NCBI GenBank assembly: GCA_016278265.1
Contig: JADQCE010000002.1
Location: 620,001 to 684,000, forward strand
Direction: 5' to 3'
Length of the DNA: 64,000 nucleotides
From: Halothiobacillus sp.
Lineage (GTDB): Bacteria; Pseudomonadota; Gammaproteobacteria; Halothiobacillales; Halothiobacillaceae
Shown here: in pieces, positions 9,186-18,651 of the stretch
Position numbering within the stretch: the stretch's first letter is position 1
Layout: each line of letters begins with the position of its first letter
Position numbers and translations under genes: made by a program
Notes under the pieces: generated by a model
What the model saw: only the letters and a program-made list of their open reading frames with translations
Database searches by the model: none
Told to the model about the DNA's origin: nothing

Positions 9186-10673
9186 TCAACCGTTCTCGTA
9201 CAACCACGTCAGCAACGCGTCCTGCACGCGGGTGCCGCCGCCGTATTGCACGCCCTGTTCGTTGTGCAGCATGACCACCACGTAGCGTTGCCCCGATTTG
9301 GCGAGCAGGTAGCCCGCGCCGGCCCGGACGTCGCGCAGGGTGCCGGTCTTGATGTGGGCGTGGCCGCGGATCGAGCCGCTGGTCAGACGCTTGCGCATGG
9401 TGCCGTCGATGCCGGCAATCGGCAGCGTGGCCATCACCTCCGGCATATAGGGGCTTTTCCACACCGACAGCAGCATATTGCCGAGCTGGCGCGGCGATAG
9501 CCGCGCGATGCGCGACAGCCCCGAGCCGTTCTCGACCACCGCGCCTTCCCAGTTCAGGCCACGATCGGTGGCCCAACGCTCGATTACCCGCGCGGCCTTG
9601 AGCTCGGTGGCCGGCGTGCCCTCGAGTTCTGCGCCCATGGTCAGCATGATCTGGCGCGCCATGACGTTGTTCGACCACTTGTTCATCAGCCAGAGGTAGT
9701 TCGACAGCGGGCGGGAATCATGGGTGATCAGGCGCGTCGAGCCGGCCTGCACCAGTCCCTGGCGCCAGTGGCCCGTGATCTTGCCGCCGGCGGATTCGAA
9801 CAGCTCCTTGAAGGCGTGGAAGAAGGCATCGTGCGGGTCGCCGGCGACGCGGTAATACAGGTGCGGCGCGCACTGGCGCGAGACGGTGCCGCGCACCTGG
9901 ATCTCCGCGCCCCGATCGGTGGGGTTGCGGATGTCGATCACGGGCTGGTTGGTGTTGCTGCGGCAGGGCTGATCGACCAGGTTGAGGCTGTTGTTCAGCG
10001 CCATGCGCGGGTTCGGTGGCCAGGTGGTCACCGCCGATTCGCCATCGCCGTGCGGCGTGATGCTGATGCGCACCGCGCGGTTGTCGAGCAGCAGCGCGTT
10101 GGGCAGGGCGTTGTAGACCCGATCCGGGCGGTTGTCGAAATCGCCCGGGTCGGCGGCGATCGGAGCGAAATACGAATCGTCGAGCACCACGTCACCGCGA
10201 ATCTCCTTCACCCCCAGCTCGTGGAGGCGGCGTACGGCGTCCCACAAGTCCTCGCTGCGGAACCACGGATCGCCGTAGCCCTTGATGTAGAGATCGCCCT
10301 TGATCACGCCGTTGACCGGCAACGAATCGGCCAGGAACTCGGTCTTCCACTTGAACGTCGGCCCGAGCACGTCCAGCGAGGCGACCGTGGTCACCAGCTT
10401 CATCACCGAGGCGGGATTGAACAATCGGTCCCCCTGGTGGTTGATCACTGGCGTGTCGCTGTCGACCGCCTGTACCCACAGGCCGAGGTGATTGGCATCC
10501 AGTTTCTGTGCCGCGAGTGCCGCGTTCACACTGGCCGGCAGCGCGTTGTTCGCCGCCGGGGTGGCCAACGGCACAACGAGCAGGCAGGCCAGACCCAGGG
10601 CCTGGAGCCAGCGAGCGTTGAGCTTCGAGGAACGACGAGTGGTAGGCATGTAGTTGGGTAGCATCGGTTCCAT
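9186..10673 (-). CDS. dacB: D-alanyl-D-alanine carboxypeptidase/endopeptidase (PBP4)
   Basis: DacB is a periplasmic penicillin-binding protein that trims and cleaves peptidoglycan cross-links. From ATG at 10673 it has 495 residues and an N-terminal signal sequence (LQALGLACLLVVPLATPAA). The serine-protease triad motifs are SVMK (89-92, SxxK), SNN in KWSNNVMAR (SxN) and KTG in HIKTGTLRD. The long insert between the first two motifs is typical of class C PBP4. The frame is open to 10769, and ATGs at 10664 and 10649 are other possible starts; no clear Shine-Dalgarno site decides. It stands alone, convergent with tilS and divergent from prfB. Confidence 0.92.
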   Translation of the reverse strand: MEPMLPNYMPTTRRSSKLNARWLQALGLACLLVVPLATPAANNALPASVNAALAAQKLDANHLGLWVQAVDSDTPVINHQGDRLFNPASVMKLVTTVASLDVLGPTFKWKTEFLADSLPVNGVIKGDLYIKGYGDPWFRSEDLWDAVRRLHELGVKEIRGDVVLDDSYFAPIAADPGDFDNRPDRVYNALPNALLLDNRAVRISITPHGDGESAVTTWPPNPRMALNNSLNLVDQPCRSNTNQPVIDIRNPTDRGAEIQVRGTVSRQCAPHLYYRVAGDPHDAFFHAFKELFESAGGKITGHWRQGLVQAGSTRLITHDSRPLSNYLWLMNKWSNNVMARQIMLTMGAELEGTPATELKAARVIERWATDRGLNWEGAVVENGSGLSRIARLSPRQLGNMLLSVWKSPYMPEVMATLPIAGIDGTMRKRLTSGSIRGHAHIKTGTLRDVRAGAGYLLAKSGQRYVVVMLHNEQGVQYGGGTRVQDALLTWLYENG

Positions 10674-10859
10674 GGGGTATTGGCCGTCCGTTGGGTCGGG
10701 AATTTGGGCCCGGCCGAAATCGGGGATCTCTGCCGGGTATATCGCTCGGAACGTGTTCAAGGCCCGCACGGGCTCACGCGGGTGAGCTTCATCATGCCAC
10801 AGGGAAAACGCTGGAGAATATGGCGATGGCGCTCCCTCGTTTTCCCGTCGCCATGCGCT

Positions 10860-10888
10860 TTGAGGTAACCGTGGGCATTCAGTAAACT
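10860..10888 (+). promoter_or_regulatory. Candidate sigma-70 promoter of prfB-lysS
   Basis: TTGAGG (10860-10865) and TAAACT (10883-10888) are separated by 17 bases, a good match to a housekeeping promoter, 91 bases before the prfB start. The divergent dacB gene begins at 10673, so the intergenic region 10674-10979 probably holds both promoters; I see no other structure in it. Confidence 0.45.
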
Positions 10889-10979
10889 ACCGCACTTCCT
10901 GTCGAATCCGAGCCTCGTTCGGATTTGATCAGACGACGCCTGCTTCAAATCTCATCGACTACCAGCGAAACCGCATTCC

Positions 10980-12078
10980 ATGGCCGAAATCAACCCGATC
11001 GTGAACCGAATCGACAACCTCATCGAGCGCTCCGAGTCGCTCCGGGGGTACCTTTGACTACGATCAGAAGAAAGAACGTCTAGAAGAGGTCGATCGCGAG
11101 CTGGAAGTTCCCGACGTCTGGAATGATCCGGATCGCGCCCAGGCGCTCAACAAGGAGCGCGCCTCGCTGGTACGCATCGTCGATACCCTCTCCGAGATGC
11201 GCGACGGCCTGACCGACGCGCGCGAAATCCTCGAGATGGCCGGCGAAGAGGACGACGAGGAGACCATCGCCTCGGTCGAGTCCGACGTGTCGACCTTCGA
11301 GAAGCAGATCGAGGATCTCGAATTCCGCCGCATGTTCTCCGGCGAGATGGACGAGTCCAACGCCTACATGGACATCCAGGCCGGCGCGGGTGGTACCGAG
11401 GCGCAGGACTGGGCCTCCATCCTGCTGCGCATGTATCTGCGCTGGGCGGAAAAGCACGGCTTTACCACCGAGATCACCGAAATCTCCGACGGCGAGGTCG
11501 CCGGCATCAAGTCGGTCACCATCCGCTTCGAGGGCGAGTTCGCCTTCGGCTGGCTGCGCTCCGAGACCGGCGTGCACCGCCTGGTGCGCAAATCGCCATT
11601 CGATTCGGACAACCGTCGCCACACCTCGTTCGCCTCGGTGTTCGTTTCCCCCGAGATCGATGATGCAATCGAGATCGAGATCAACCCGGCCGACATCCGC
11701 ACCGACGTCTACCGCGCCTCCGGGGCCGGCGGTCAGCACGTCAACCGGACCGAGTCGGCGGTGCGCTTTACGCACACCCCGACCGGCACCGTGGTGGCCT
11801 GTCAGTCCGAGCGTTCGCAGATCAAGAACCGCGAGCGGGCGATGAAGCAGCTCAAGGCCAAGCTCTACGAGCTGGAGATGCAAAAGCGCCGCGCCGAGGC
11901 CCAGGCCGTCGAGGACACCAAGGCCGACGTCGGCTGGGGCAGCCAGATCCGCTCCTACGTGCTCGACCAGAGCCGCATCAAGGACTTGCGCACCGGCCAC
12001 GAGACCGGCAACACCCAGGCCGTGCTCGACGGCGACCTCGACCCGTTCATCGAGGCCAGCCTCAAGAGCGGCCTGTAA
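10980..12078 (+). CDS. prfB: Peptide chain release factor 2, programmed +1 frameshift
   Basis: RF2 terminates translation at UGA and UAA. The gene is read as 10980-11054 and, after skipping base 11055, 11056-12078, giving 365 residues. The first 25 codons end in CTT followed by an in-frame TGA at 11055-11057, preceded by the internal Shine-Dalgarno-like CGGGGG. This is the classical autoregulatory slip site (CUU UGA C). After the shift the frame continues [19 protein letters not shown] and carries the GGQ peptidyl-hydrolysis motif ([10 protein letters not shown]). The SPF-type anticodon tripeptide region is present in the expected place. It is followed by REP-like sequence and lysS, the usual prfB-lysS order. 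Confidence 0.95.
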
Positions 12079-12096
12079 GGCCAAACGAAGCCCTAC

Positions 12097-12216
12097 CGTG
12101 GGGAGCGAGCCTCGCTCGCGAAGGCCGCCATAGCGGCCGCCCCCGCCAAAGTGGGATACAACCTCGAACCGGGACTCGCGCGCCGCGCGATTCGCTTGCA
12201 AGGCAAGCTCCCACAG
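12097..12216. repeat. REP-like palindrome pair between prfB and lysS
   Basis: Two palindromic units in opposite orientation occupy the gap: GTGGGGAGCGAGCCTCGCTC at the left, and TTCGCTTGCAAGGCAAGCTC followed by CCACA at the right. The left unit shares its layout (GTGGGAGCG, then GCGAAGGCCGC) with 9093-9141. The head-to-head arrangement resembles a bacterial interspersed mosaic element built of REPs. No RAYT transposase gene is in the window. Confidence 0.5.
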
Positions 12217-12282
12217 TGATGTAACCGAACGCGATTACGTCGGGCACCGCCCGGCCCAACCCCACCACCAAGAGCCGAAACC

Positions 12283-13779
12283 ATGGCCGAGCAAAAGCCC
12301 GCACTCGACGAGAACCAACTGATTGCCGAGCGCCGCGAGAAGCTGAAAAAACTGCGCGAGACCGGCAACCCGTTCCCCAACGACTTCGACCGCGAGCACA
12401 TGGCAGGCGAACTGCAGGCCGAGTACGGCGAGCACGACAAACCGTGGTTCGAGGAGAACACCGTGCGCGTCGCGGTCGCCGGTCGCGTCATGGCCAAGCG
12501 GGTGATGGGCAAGGCGAGCTTCCTCTCCATCCTCGACCAGTCCGGCCGCATTCAGTTCTACGTCTCCCGCGACGACGTCGGCGCGGATGTCTACCAGGAC
12601 TTCAAGACCTGGGACATCGGCGACATCGTCGGCGGCGAGGGCGTGCTCTTCAAGACCAACAAGGGCGAGCTCTCCGTGCGGGTCGATGCCATCCGCATGC
12701 TCACCAAGAGCCTGCGCCCGCTGCCGGACAAGTTCCACGGCCTGTCGGACACCGAGTCCCGCTATCGCCAGCGCTACCTCGATCTCGTCATGAACGAGTC
12801 GGCGCGCAACACCTTCCGCGTGCGCAGCCGCGTGATCCAGTTCATCCGCGACTACCTCAACCAGCGCGGTTATCTCGAGGTCGAGACGCCGATGATGCAC
12901 GTCATCCCCGGCGGGGCGGCGGCCAAGCCGTTCATGACCCACCACAACGCGCTCGACATGCCGCTGTACCTGCGCATCGCGCCGGAGCTGTTCCTCAAGC
13001 GCCTGGTGGTTGGCGGCTTCGAGCGGGTCTACGAGATCAACCGCAACTTCCGTAACGAGGGGCTGTCCACGCGGCACAACCCCGAGTTCACGATGATCGA
13101 GTTCTACCAGGCCTACGCCGACTACCAGGACCTGATGAACCTCACCGAGGACCTGCTGCGCCAGTGCACCGAGGAAGTTCACGGCGGCACCACCATCGAG
13201 TACCAGGGGGACACCTTCGAGTTCGGCAAGCCCTTCGAGCGCCTGACCGTCCGCGAGGCGATCCTGCGCCACAACCCGGACCTGACCGCGGCGGACATCG
13301 ACGATATGGATCGGGCGAAGGCCGTGGCCGAAAAACTGGGCATCCCGCTTAAAGCGAGCTACGGGCTGGGCAAGGTACAGATCGAGATCTTCGAGAAGAC
13401 CGCCGAGCATAAGCTGCACGACCCGACCTTCATCACCGAGTACCCGGCCGAGGTCTCACCGCTGGCCCGCCGCAAGGACGACGACCCGTTCGTCACCGAG
13501 CGGTTCGAGTTCTTCGTCGGCGGCCGCGAGATTGCCAACGGCTTCTCCGAGCTCAACGACGCCGAGGACCAGGCTGAGCGTTTCGCCCAGCAGGTCAACG
13601 AGAAGGACGCCGGTGACGAGGAGGCCATGCACTTCGACGCCGACTACATCCGTGCCCTCGAGCACGGCATGCCGCCGACGGCGGGGGAGGGGATCGGCAT
13701 CGATCGGTTGATCATGTTGTTGACCGATTCGGCGTCGATTCGGGATGTGCTGCTGTTTCCGCATATGCGGCCGGAGTGA
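12283..13779 (+). CDS. lysS: Lysyl-tRNA synthetase, class II
   Basis: The enzyme charges tRNA-Lys. The 498-residue protein has an N-terminal OB-fold anticodon-binding domain (about 60-170) and the class II catalytic domain with motif 2 ([20 protein letters not shown]) and motif 3 ([25 protein letters not shown]). The ATG follows an ACC context about 200 bases after prfB and is the family-typical start (MAEQK, then [19 protein letters not shown]). A strong hairpin with a T-run follows at 13810. Confidence 0.96.
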   Translation: MAEQKPALDENQLIAERREKLKKLRETGNPFPNDFDREHMAGELQAEYGEHDKPWFEENTVRVAVAGRVMAKRVMGKASFLSILDQSGRIQFYVSRDDVGADVYQDFKTWDIGDIVGGEGVLFKTNKGELSVRVDAIRMLTKSLRPLPDKFHGLSDTESRYRQRYLDLVMNESARNTFRVRSRVIQFIRDYLNQRGYLEVETPMMHVIPGGAAAKPFMTHHNALDMPLYLRIAPELFLKRLVVGGFERVYEINRNFRNEGLSTRHNPEFTMIEFYQAYADYQDLMNLTEDLLRQCTEEVHGGTTIEYQGDTFEFGKPFERLTVREAILRHNPDLTAADIDDMDRAKAVAEKLGIPLKASYGLGKVQIEIFEKTAEHKLHDPTFITEYPAEVSPLARRKDDDPFVTERFEFFVGGREIANGFSELNDAEDQAERFAQQVNEKDAGDEEAMHFDADYIRALEHGMPPTAGEGIGIDRLIMLLTDSASIRDVLLFPHMRPE

Positions 13780-13809
13780 TTTTTTGTTTTCTTATCTCGA
13801 TTAGATATG

Positions 13810-13834
13810 AAGCCCGCCTTTGGCGGGTTTTTAT
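13810..13834 (+). terminator. Rho-independent terminator of lysS
   Basis: GCCCGCC, a TTT loop and GGCGGGT followed by a run of T form a classical intrinsic terminator about 30 bases after the lysS stop. Confidence 0.85.
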
Positions 13835-13886
13835 TTTCTATGTTGTTGAGCGGTGTTGGTCTGGTTGGCTATCATAGGAGGATTGT

Positions 13887-14621
13887 GTGGAATCAAATGG
13901 ACAAGAGCGATCTCGGATGACTCAGCACCCAGTTTTTGTGGCTGGTTCAGTTTTTACCGCAACTGTTACCTTAGGGATTATTTTCGTTACGCAGATTGTT
14001 TGTCCAACTCAGACAGCATCTCTTGGGAACAAAGTTTCTGAGGTTGTTAGTGAGAATGATTCGCTGCATAGGAGGGTTCAAAGCCTAAAATCTGCGGCTG
14101 ATGAGCAAAGGAATACTATAATCCGACTTCGAGAATCTTATTCCGATTTACGTCGGAGGCTCGCGGAAGCAGAGTATTCGAACCTGTTGGTCTCGGGAAG
14201 TCCGTACCCTGTAGGTTTGGGGAAGGTGAAAGTAGGAGATCCGATTTCGTTGCTGGAGAAGTACTATCCGAGCGATCGGATAAAATATCGGAAAGATGGG
14301 CGTAAGACCTTATACGGTCAAAGTGAGATATTTGATAGGGTAACGTACTATTTCGAAGTGGAAGATGGTGAATCCCTGATAACGCATATCGTATTCCCGT
14401 TGAACTTTGATGAGCACTTTGATCTTGGGTCGGATCAGAAGAATGAGTTTCTCCTTTCGCGCCTCGTTGATTCTCTAGGTCAGCCAAAAGACTGGGGGGA
14501 TGGTTATTATTCTTGGGAATGTAGAATGGGCGGTAACGTATTTTTTGAAATTAACAAAAGGTATGCGCACAGTTACATTGTTATGCAAACGGGATTTAGG
14601 CCTGCAGGCTGGCCAGAATGA
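13887..14621 (+). CDS. Orphan membrane-anchored coiled-coil protein, A+T-rich
   Basis: I do not recognise this 244-residue protein. It starts at a GTG with AGGAGG 5-6 bases upstream. A hydrophobic segment at about 16-38 would anchor it in the inner membrane, followed by a predicted coiled coil at about 50-100 (SEVVSENDSLHRRVQSLKS, then LRESYSDLRRRLAEAE) and a globular C-terminal part rich in Asp and aromatic residues (VGLGKVKVGDPISLLEKYYP; DGYYSWECRMGG). The DNA is clearly richer in A+T, with many ATA, AGG and TTA/TTG codons, than any neighbour, which suggests recent transfer. It sits between lysS and a repeat-flanked nuclease gene. Confidence 0.75.
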   Translation: MESNGQERSRMTQHPVFVAGSVFTATVTLGIIFVTQIVCPTQTASLGNKVSEVVSENDSLHRRVQSLKSAADEQRNTIIRLRESYSDLRRRLAEAEYSNLLVSGSPYPVGLGKVKVGDPISLLEKYYPSDRIKYRKDGRKTLYGQSEIFDRVTYYFEVEDGESLITHIVFPLNFDEHFDLGSDQKNEFLLSRLVDSLGQPKDWGDGYYSWECRMGGNVFFEINKRYAHSYIVMQTGFRPAGWPE

Positions 14622-14732
14622 AGGTTGGATGAAAACGGAGTCGTTGTCGTTTATGGATTGGGAACGATTCCCTAAGACCTATGTTTAAATTGATTATGTC
14701 GCGCGTTTTAGAGTAAGCGGCCACTTTTGTAT

Positions 14733-14965
14733 GTGGTGCCGAGCGCGCGAGGCACTTTCTCTTGCTTGCCCAAGAGAAAGTACCCAAAGAGAAGGGCACC
14801 CCTCGCCTTGGCCCTGCGGGCTTCCCTCCCGTCCGGGGCGCCGCGGACGGGGAGGTTCGACGCGACGTCCTGTCGCGGCGAACCTCAGCGCCACGTCCTT
14901 GTGGCGCTGACCCTGCGGCACCCCGGCCGCTCGGCAACGCGAAGGGGATTTTCCAGCCCGATGGC
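14733..14965. repeat. Long direct repeat, left copy
   Basis: The segment starts GTGGTGCCGAGCGCGCGAGG and contains TTTCTCTTGCTTGCCCAAGA, then AAAGTACCCAAAGAGAAGGG and CTCGCCTTGGCCCTGCGGGC. The same blocks occur in the same order and orientation at 16481-16780. Each copy contains nested inverted repeats (TTTCTCTTG/CAAGAGAAA; CGTCCGCGG-type; GTGGCGCTGA-type). I know similar CCCAAAGAGAAGGGCACCC sequences as abundant intergenic repeats in Xanthomonadaceae and pseudomonads. It ends where the neighbouring nuclease gene stops; the rest of 14622-14732 is A+T-rich with no gene. Confidence 0.75.
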
Positions 14966-16323
14966 TACGTGCCGGTATTTTGTACTTGCTGCTCGTCCGG
15001 TGACTCGTCGGGCAGTGCCTCAATGGGTTCTTTCGGCTTTCTAGCGACCGGCTTGGGTGGCTTGGGTTGCCAGGCGTGCAGGTGCTGGCCGACAAGGTCG
15101 TAGAACTCGGGAACGAGGCGTTCGAGGTCTTCGATGAACGTCCGTCGACCATTGAAACGCTTGCCCAGGCCCTCGACGAGCAGCACCTCGAAGGAATGCG
15201 GGGTGGATTTCTCGTTGTCGGTTTGCAGTACGTTCGGATCTTCCCGTACGGCAGCGATGTCCTTCTGGGTGAATGGCGCGCGTCCCGGCCAGTAGGCTCG
15301 AATCAAGATCCGGGGATCATCCTTCTTCGACATGCGCAGGAGCCAGTTCACGCGGGCCTTGGTGGACTTGCGATCCTGCGGGGCCTTGAGCTTCATGCTG
15401 ACGGTGATTGTCTTGCGGGCAAGGTCGGCACAGACGTCCAAGTCGGCGGCGCTGTCGGGAACCAGAAAGCTTGATTGCAGCCGGTGGGTATCGACCAGTT
15501 CGGAAATACCCTGCTTGAGTCGTTGATTGGGATCATCGACCAGCTTGCGCTCGATCTTGGCTTTTACCGGGTGGCCGACATGACGTGACAGTTGCAGGCT
15601 CAGGTCGCGCTCTTCGGCATACCAGCAGCCGACGGCATTCTCGACGTCTTCCCCGGTTTTCTTGAGCTTTTCCTGGTTGGCCACCGCCATGACGAGGTCT
15701 TTCCAGTCCTTGCCCATCTGGGTGAACCGCTCGACACCGGTGCCGGAGTGGTTCAGGAATCGGGTGAGTTCTTCGAGCAGGAACAACTGCTCTTCGTCGT
15801 CGACCGCCTGCTGATAGTCGAGGATCTCGCACTGGGTTGCGATCCAGGTCCAGGACCAGTGGAATAGCTCGGTTTTCCTGAGCAGTGTCTTGGAAACCGG
15901 CACCGGGGGGTGATCGGCGCGGGCGACGAACTGGTTTGAAAGGGTGATGACGGCATCGATGCCGTTGGCCTTGGCGAGGTTCAGGTAGCGCTCGATCTGC
16001 TCTGAACAGATTTCCGCCTTGCCGATCTTTGCTTCGACCAACGCGGTCCAGGTGGATCGCGGCGTGGTCACGACAATCAATCCGTCCGGTCGGCACGAGG
16101 ATGGTTTGGTCTCCTTGAGCACGATCTCGGTAAACGTGTCGATCTGCGTGCGTTTGCCTACCCGGTTGCCCGTCGTGCGCAGCAGTTCATGGGCCAGGGC
16201 GGGAATCTGGGGCAGGGCGGCGAGCAGGATCGATGCAATACGCTGCTCGCGGTTGGTATCGGCGAGTACGGGAAACAGGCGGGCGGGTTCGCCCTGTTTG
16301 ATGAAATCGGGTAACGGCTTCAC
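14965..16323 (-). CDS. PD-(D/E)XK-like nuclease domain protein of unknown function
   Basis: The 452-residue protein has, at about 75-115, the layout of a PD-(D/E)XK nuclease core: RPDGLIVV, then WTALVEAKIG about a dozen residues later (aspartate, then E-x-K), then a helix with QIERY. The remainder (FLLEELTRFLNHSGTGVERF; RVNWLLRMSKKDDPRILIRAYWPG) matches no family I can name; such proteins are often annotated as hypothetical or stress-related. The C-terminus is Pro/Glu-rich. The gene is alone on the minus strand between two long direct repeats (14733-14965 and 16481-16780), suggesting a mobile cargo or defence role, which is inference. Confidence 0.7.
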   Translation of the reverse strand: MKPLPDFIKQGEPARLFPVLADTNREQRIASILLAALPQIPALAHELLRTTGNRVGKRTQIDTFTEIVLKETKPSSCRPDGLIVVTTPRSTWTALVEAKIGKAEICSEQIERYLNLAKANGIDAVITLSNQFVARADHPPVPVSKTLLRKTELFHWSWTWIATQCEILDYQQAVDDEEQLFLLEELTRFLNHSGTGVERFTQMGKDWKDLVMAVANQEKLKKTGEDVENAVGCWYAEERDLSLQLSRHVGHPVKAKIERKLVDDPNQRLKQGISELVDTHRLQSSFLVPDSAADLDVCADLARKTITVSMKLKAPQDRKSTKARVNWLLRMSKKDDPRILIRAYWPGRAPFTQKDIAAVREDPNVLQTDNEKSTPHSFEVLLVEGLGKRFNGRRTFIEDLERLVPEFYDLVGQHLHAWQPKPPKPVARKPKEPIEALPDESPDEQQVQNTGT

Positions 16324-16480
16324 TCGGACACTCCTTGTTCTGTGTGATTCGGTCTTCCATTACGACCGACTGTACCCCGGGTTCGGCTGGGTGCCGAATC
16401 CGACGAGAAAGGCGTCAGAACCCTTTAACGATCTGGGGTTGGTTTTCGCACGCCCTTAGCGTGATGCAGCTCCTGTATCG

Positions 16481-16780
16481 TGCGGTGCTCGGCGCGCGAG
16501 GCCCGTTTCTCTTGCTTGCCCAAGAGAAAGTGCCCAAAGAGAAGGGCACTCCTCGCCTTGGCCCTGCGGGCTTCCCTCCCGTCCGGGTTGCCGCGGACGG
16601 GTCGGTTCGGCGCGACGTCCTGTCGCGGCGAAGCTCAGCGCCACGGTCCAGCTTCGCTGACGCTTCGCGTTCATCGGGCTGCGACGTGCCACTGGCACGT
16701 CGTTCCGGATTCACCCATGTGCCCCGACCCTGTGGCACCCGGCCGCTCGGCAAGGCCAAGGGGGCTTCTCAGCCCGATGA
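16481..16780. repeat. Long direct repeat, right copy
   Basis: The copy matches 14733-14965 block for block (TTTCTCTTGCTTGCCCAAGA; CTCGCCTTGGCCCTGCGGGC; GACGTCCTGTCGCGGCGAA) with an extra segment of about 60 bases near 16675-16735 that carries its own palindrome GACGTGCCACTGGCACGTC. It lies in the gene-free stretch 16324-17038. That stretch also holds two short CAGAACCCTTTAACG-type motifs (16408-16430 and 16838-16864). Confidence 0.75.
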
Positions 16781-17038
16781 CTCCCTGCCAACTATATTTC
16801 TGATTTCACTCCAGCCGTTCTTGGTAACTAATGTCTGAAAGAAGGGTCACAACCCTTTAACGGGCAACCGCGACGAACTGACCGCCGAGGACTGCTCGTG
16901 CGCCCCTATCCGTGGCGTGCGTAGCGGCCGGGTGGCGCAGGGACGCCAACGAATCGTACAAAGTTTCCCTAGCTATACTTTTCCGCTACTTCTCAACCGC
17001 ACACGGGTGAAGTCATCGACAAGCTTCTTCAGTCGGCT

Positions 17039-18385
17039 TTGGAGCTCTCGCCCCTCACGATCTACGCCGTGCTCGGGGTGCTTTGCTGGGCCGAGGCCGC
17101 GTTCTTTCTCGGCTTCGTGACGCCCGGTGAACTGGCCGTGGTGATCGGCGGCATCCTTGCATCCAGTGGTCAAATCGAGATGGGGCCCTTGCTGGGCGTG
17201 GTGGTGTCAGCCACGGTCATGGGGAACACCACGGGCTTCTATCTCGGTCGTCGATGGGGCACCCGAATGCTGCAGTGGTCACCGCTGCAGCGTTTCTTTG
17301 GGCCATCGATCCGGCGGGTACAGGGCTTCATGCAGCGCCGGGGGGAGTGGGCGATCGTCCTGGGGCGGGTGTCCACTCCCACCCGGATCATCGTGCCTTT
17401 TCTCGCCGGTGCCTCGGAGATGCCCTATCGTCGGTTCCTGCTGTTCGACGTGCCGGCAAGTGTTGTTTGGGCAATCACGTTTATCACGCTCGGTGTGTTG
17501 CTCGGTGCGTCCTGGGACGTCCTGAAGGATGTCACTGGAACCGCCGCTCTTCTGCTGCTGATCCTGTTCATCATGGCCCTGGTCATTCGTTGGGTGGCCG
17601 CGCGCATTGCGGCAAACCGGCGCCGGGTGGAAGAGGTGTTCCTCATTGCCCTGCAGGTTACAGGCTTCAGCGGAGTCGCCCGGACACTCGGCCCGGGTCT
17701 TCACTGGCTGAGTCGGCGGCTCAACCCCAGTTTGGCCCACGGGTTGAGCCTGACGCTTAGTTTCCTTGCCCTGTTGGGTGCAGCGGGAGCTATCGGCCTG
17801 GTGCTCAGCCAGACACGGGCGGTAGCCGGCCTGGCGCTGATCGACTTTCCTGTTCTCGAATGGATGGGTGACGTGAGAACGGACCAGGCGGTCGCGGTGG
17901 CGCGCGGCGGTCTCCAGGCTTTTCATTGGCCAGGCATCCTTGCGGTGGCTCTGCCGTTAATGGCGTTTGTGTTCTGGCGTGCAGGCTGGGGTGCCGCGCT
18001 TCGAATCGGCGTCGGTTTCCTCGGGGCAGCCGTCGGCGCCTATTTTCTCGACCGCTTCGTGCTGGAAGGCGTCGTCCCCAACGCGGAGTTTCCTTCGGTG
18101 CCGGTCGCGGCTGCAGCAGCGCTGTTGATTCAAACGACCGCGTTCACTTTCAGAATGTCGAATTGGGGGGGCGCGGTGGTCTACGCCGGGATCGCTACCT
18201 TCGTGTTCTTCACCGTGGCGTTGAGCACCCTCGTCGCCGGCTGGGCCGCACCCTCGGGGATCGTTTTAGGCCTAGCGTTGGGGATAGCCTGGTCCTCGAT
18301 CGTGGAACTCGTCCCGCATGTCCTCGGTTCGGCACGACTCCCGCCCGCTCCCGAACCGGACTCCCGGGATGCATCCGATCCGTAA
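17039..18385 (+). CDS. DedA-family membrane protein with extended C-terminal membrane domain
   Basis: The first 200 or so residues match the DedA/SNARE-associated family (AAFFLGFVTPGELAVVIGG; MGNTTGFYLGRRWG; LGRVSTPTRIIVPFLAGASEMPYRRFLLFDVPASVVWA), inner membrane proteins implicated in lipid scrambling and envelope homeostasis. A second half of about 230 residues adds at least six more hydrophobic segments and ends in a Pro/Asp tail; phosphatase-like DedA fusions exist but I see no PAP2 motif here. The start is uncertain: the listed TTG has no clear ribosome site and the frame stays open upstream without an ATG or GTG. Confidence 0.8.
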   Translation: MELSPLTIYAVLGVLCWAEAAFFLGFVTPGELAVVIGGILASSGQIEMGPLLGVVVSATVMGNTTGFYLGRRWGTRMLQWSPLQRFFGPSIRRVQGFMQRRGEWAIVLGRVSTPTRIIVPFLAGASEMPYRRFLLFDVPASVVWAITFITLGVLLGASWDVLKDVTGTAALLLLILFIMALVIRWVAARIAANRRRVEEVFLIALQVTGFSGVARTLGPGLHWLSRRLNPSLAHGLSLTLSFLALLGAAGAIGLVLSQTRAVAGLALIDFPVLEWMGDVRTDQAVAVARGGLQAFHWPGILAVALPLMAFVFWRAGWGAALRIGVGFLGAAVGAYFLDRFVLEGVVPNAEFPSVPVAAAAALLIQTTAFTFRMSNWGGAVVYAGIATFVFFTVALSTLVAGWAAPSGIVLGLALGIAWSSIVELVPHVLGSARLPPAPEPDSRDASDP

Positions 18386-18651
18386 CGGCATTTCCCATCA
18401 TTCCTGTCCGCTCGTGGAAGGGCGCTAATAGTCGGACTTGTCACAGGCGTGATCACCCGGGAAACGGGTCGGAACCCCTTATCGCGTCAAAAAAGGGATC
18501 AGAATCCGCCGCCCCGGGTCGTGTCCATGCGATTGCCACCATCGACTACGTGTTCGTAGGTCGAGTCAGTCGTTCTGGCCTACGCTGGGCTCTATCGGCA
18601 CTCATCGGCAGCCGCTGTACTTAACGAGTGCCCTAAGGTCACCGGGTTGAT

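Noticed and set aside
14762-15103. Plus-strand open frames in the long direct repeats (also 16335-16838)
   Set aside because: They are translations of the repeat sequence itself, recur in both copies and have no ribosome sites.
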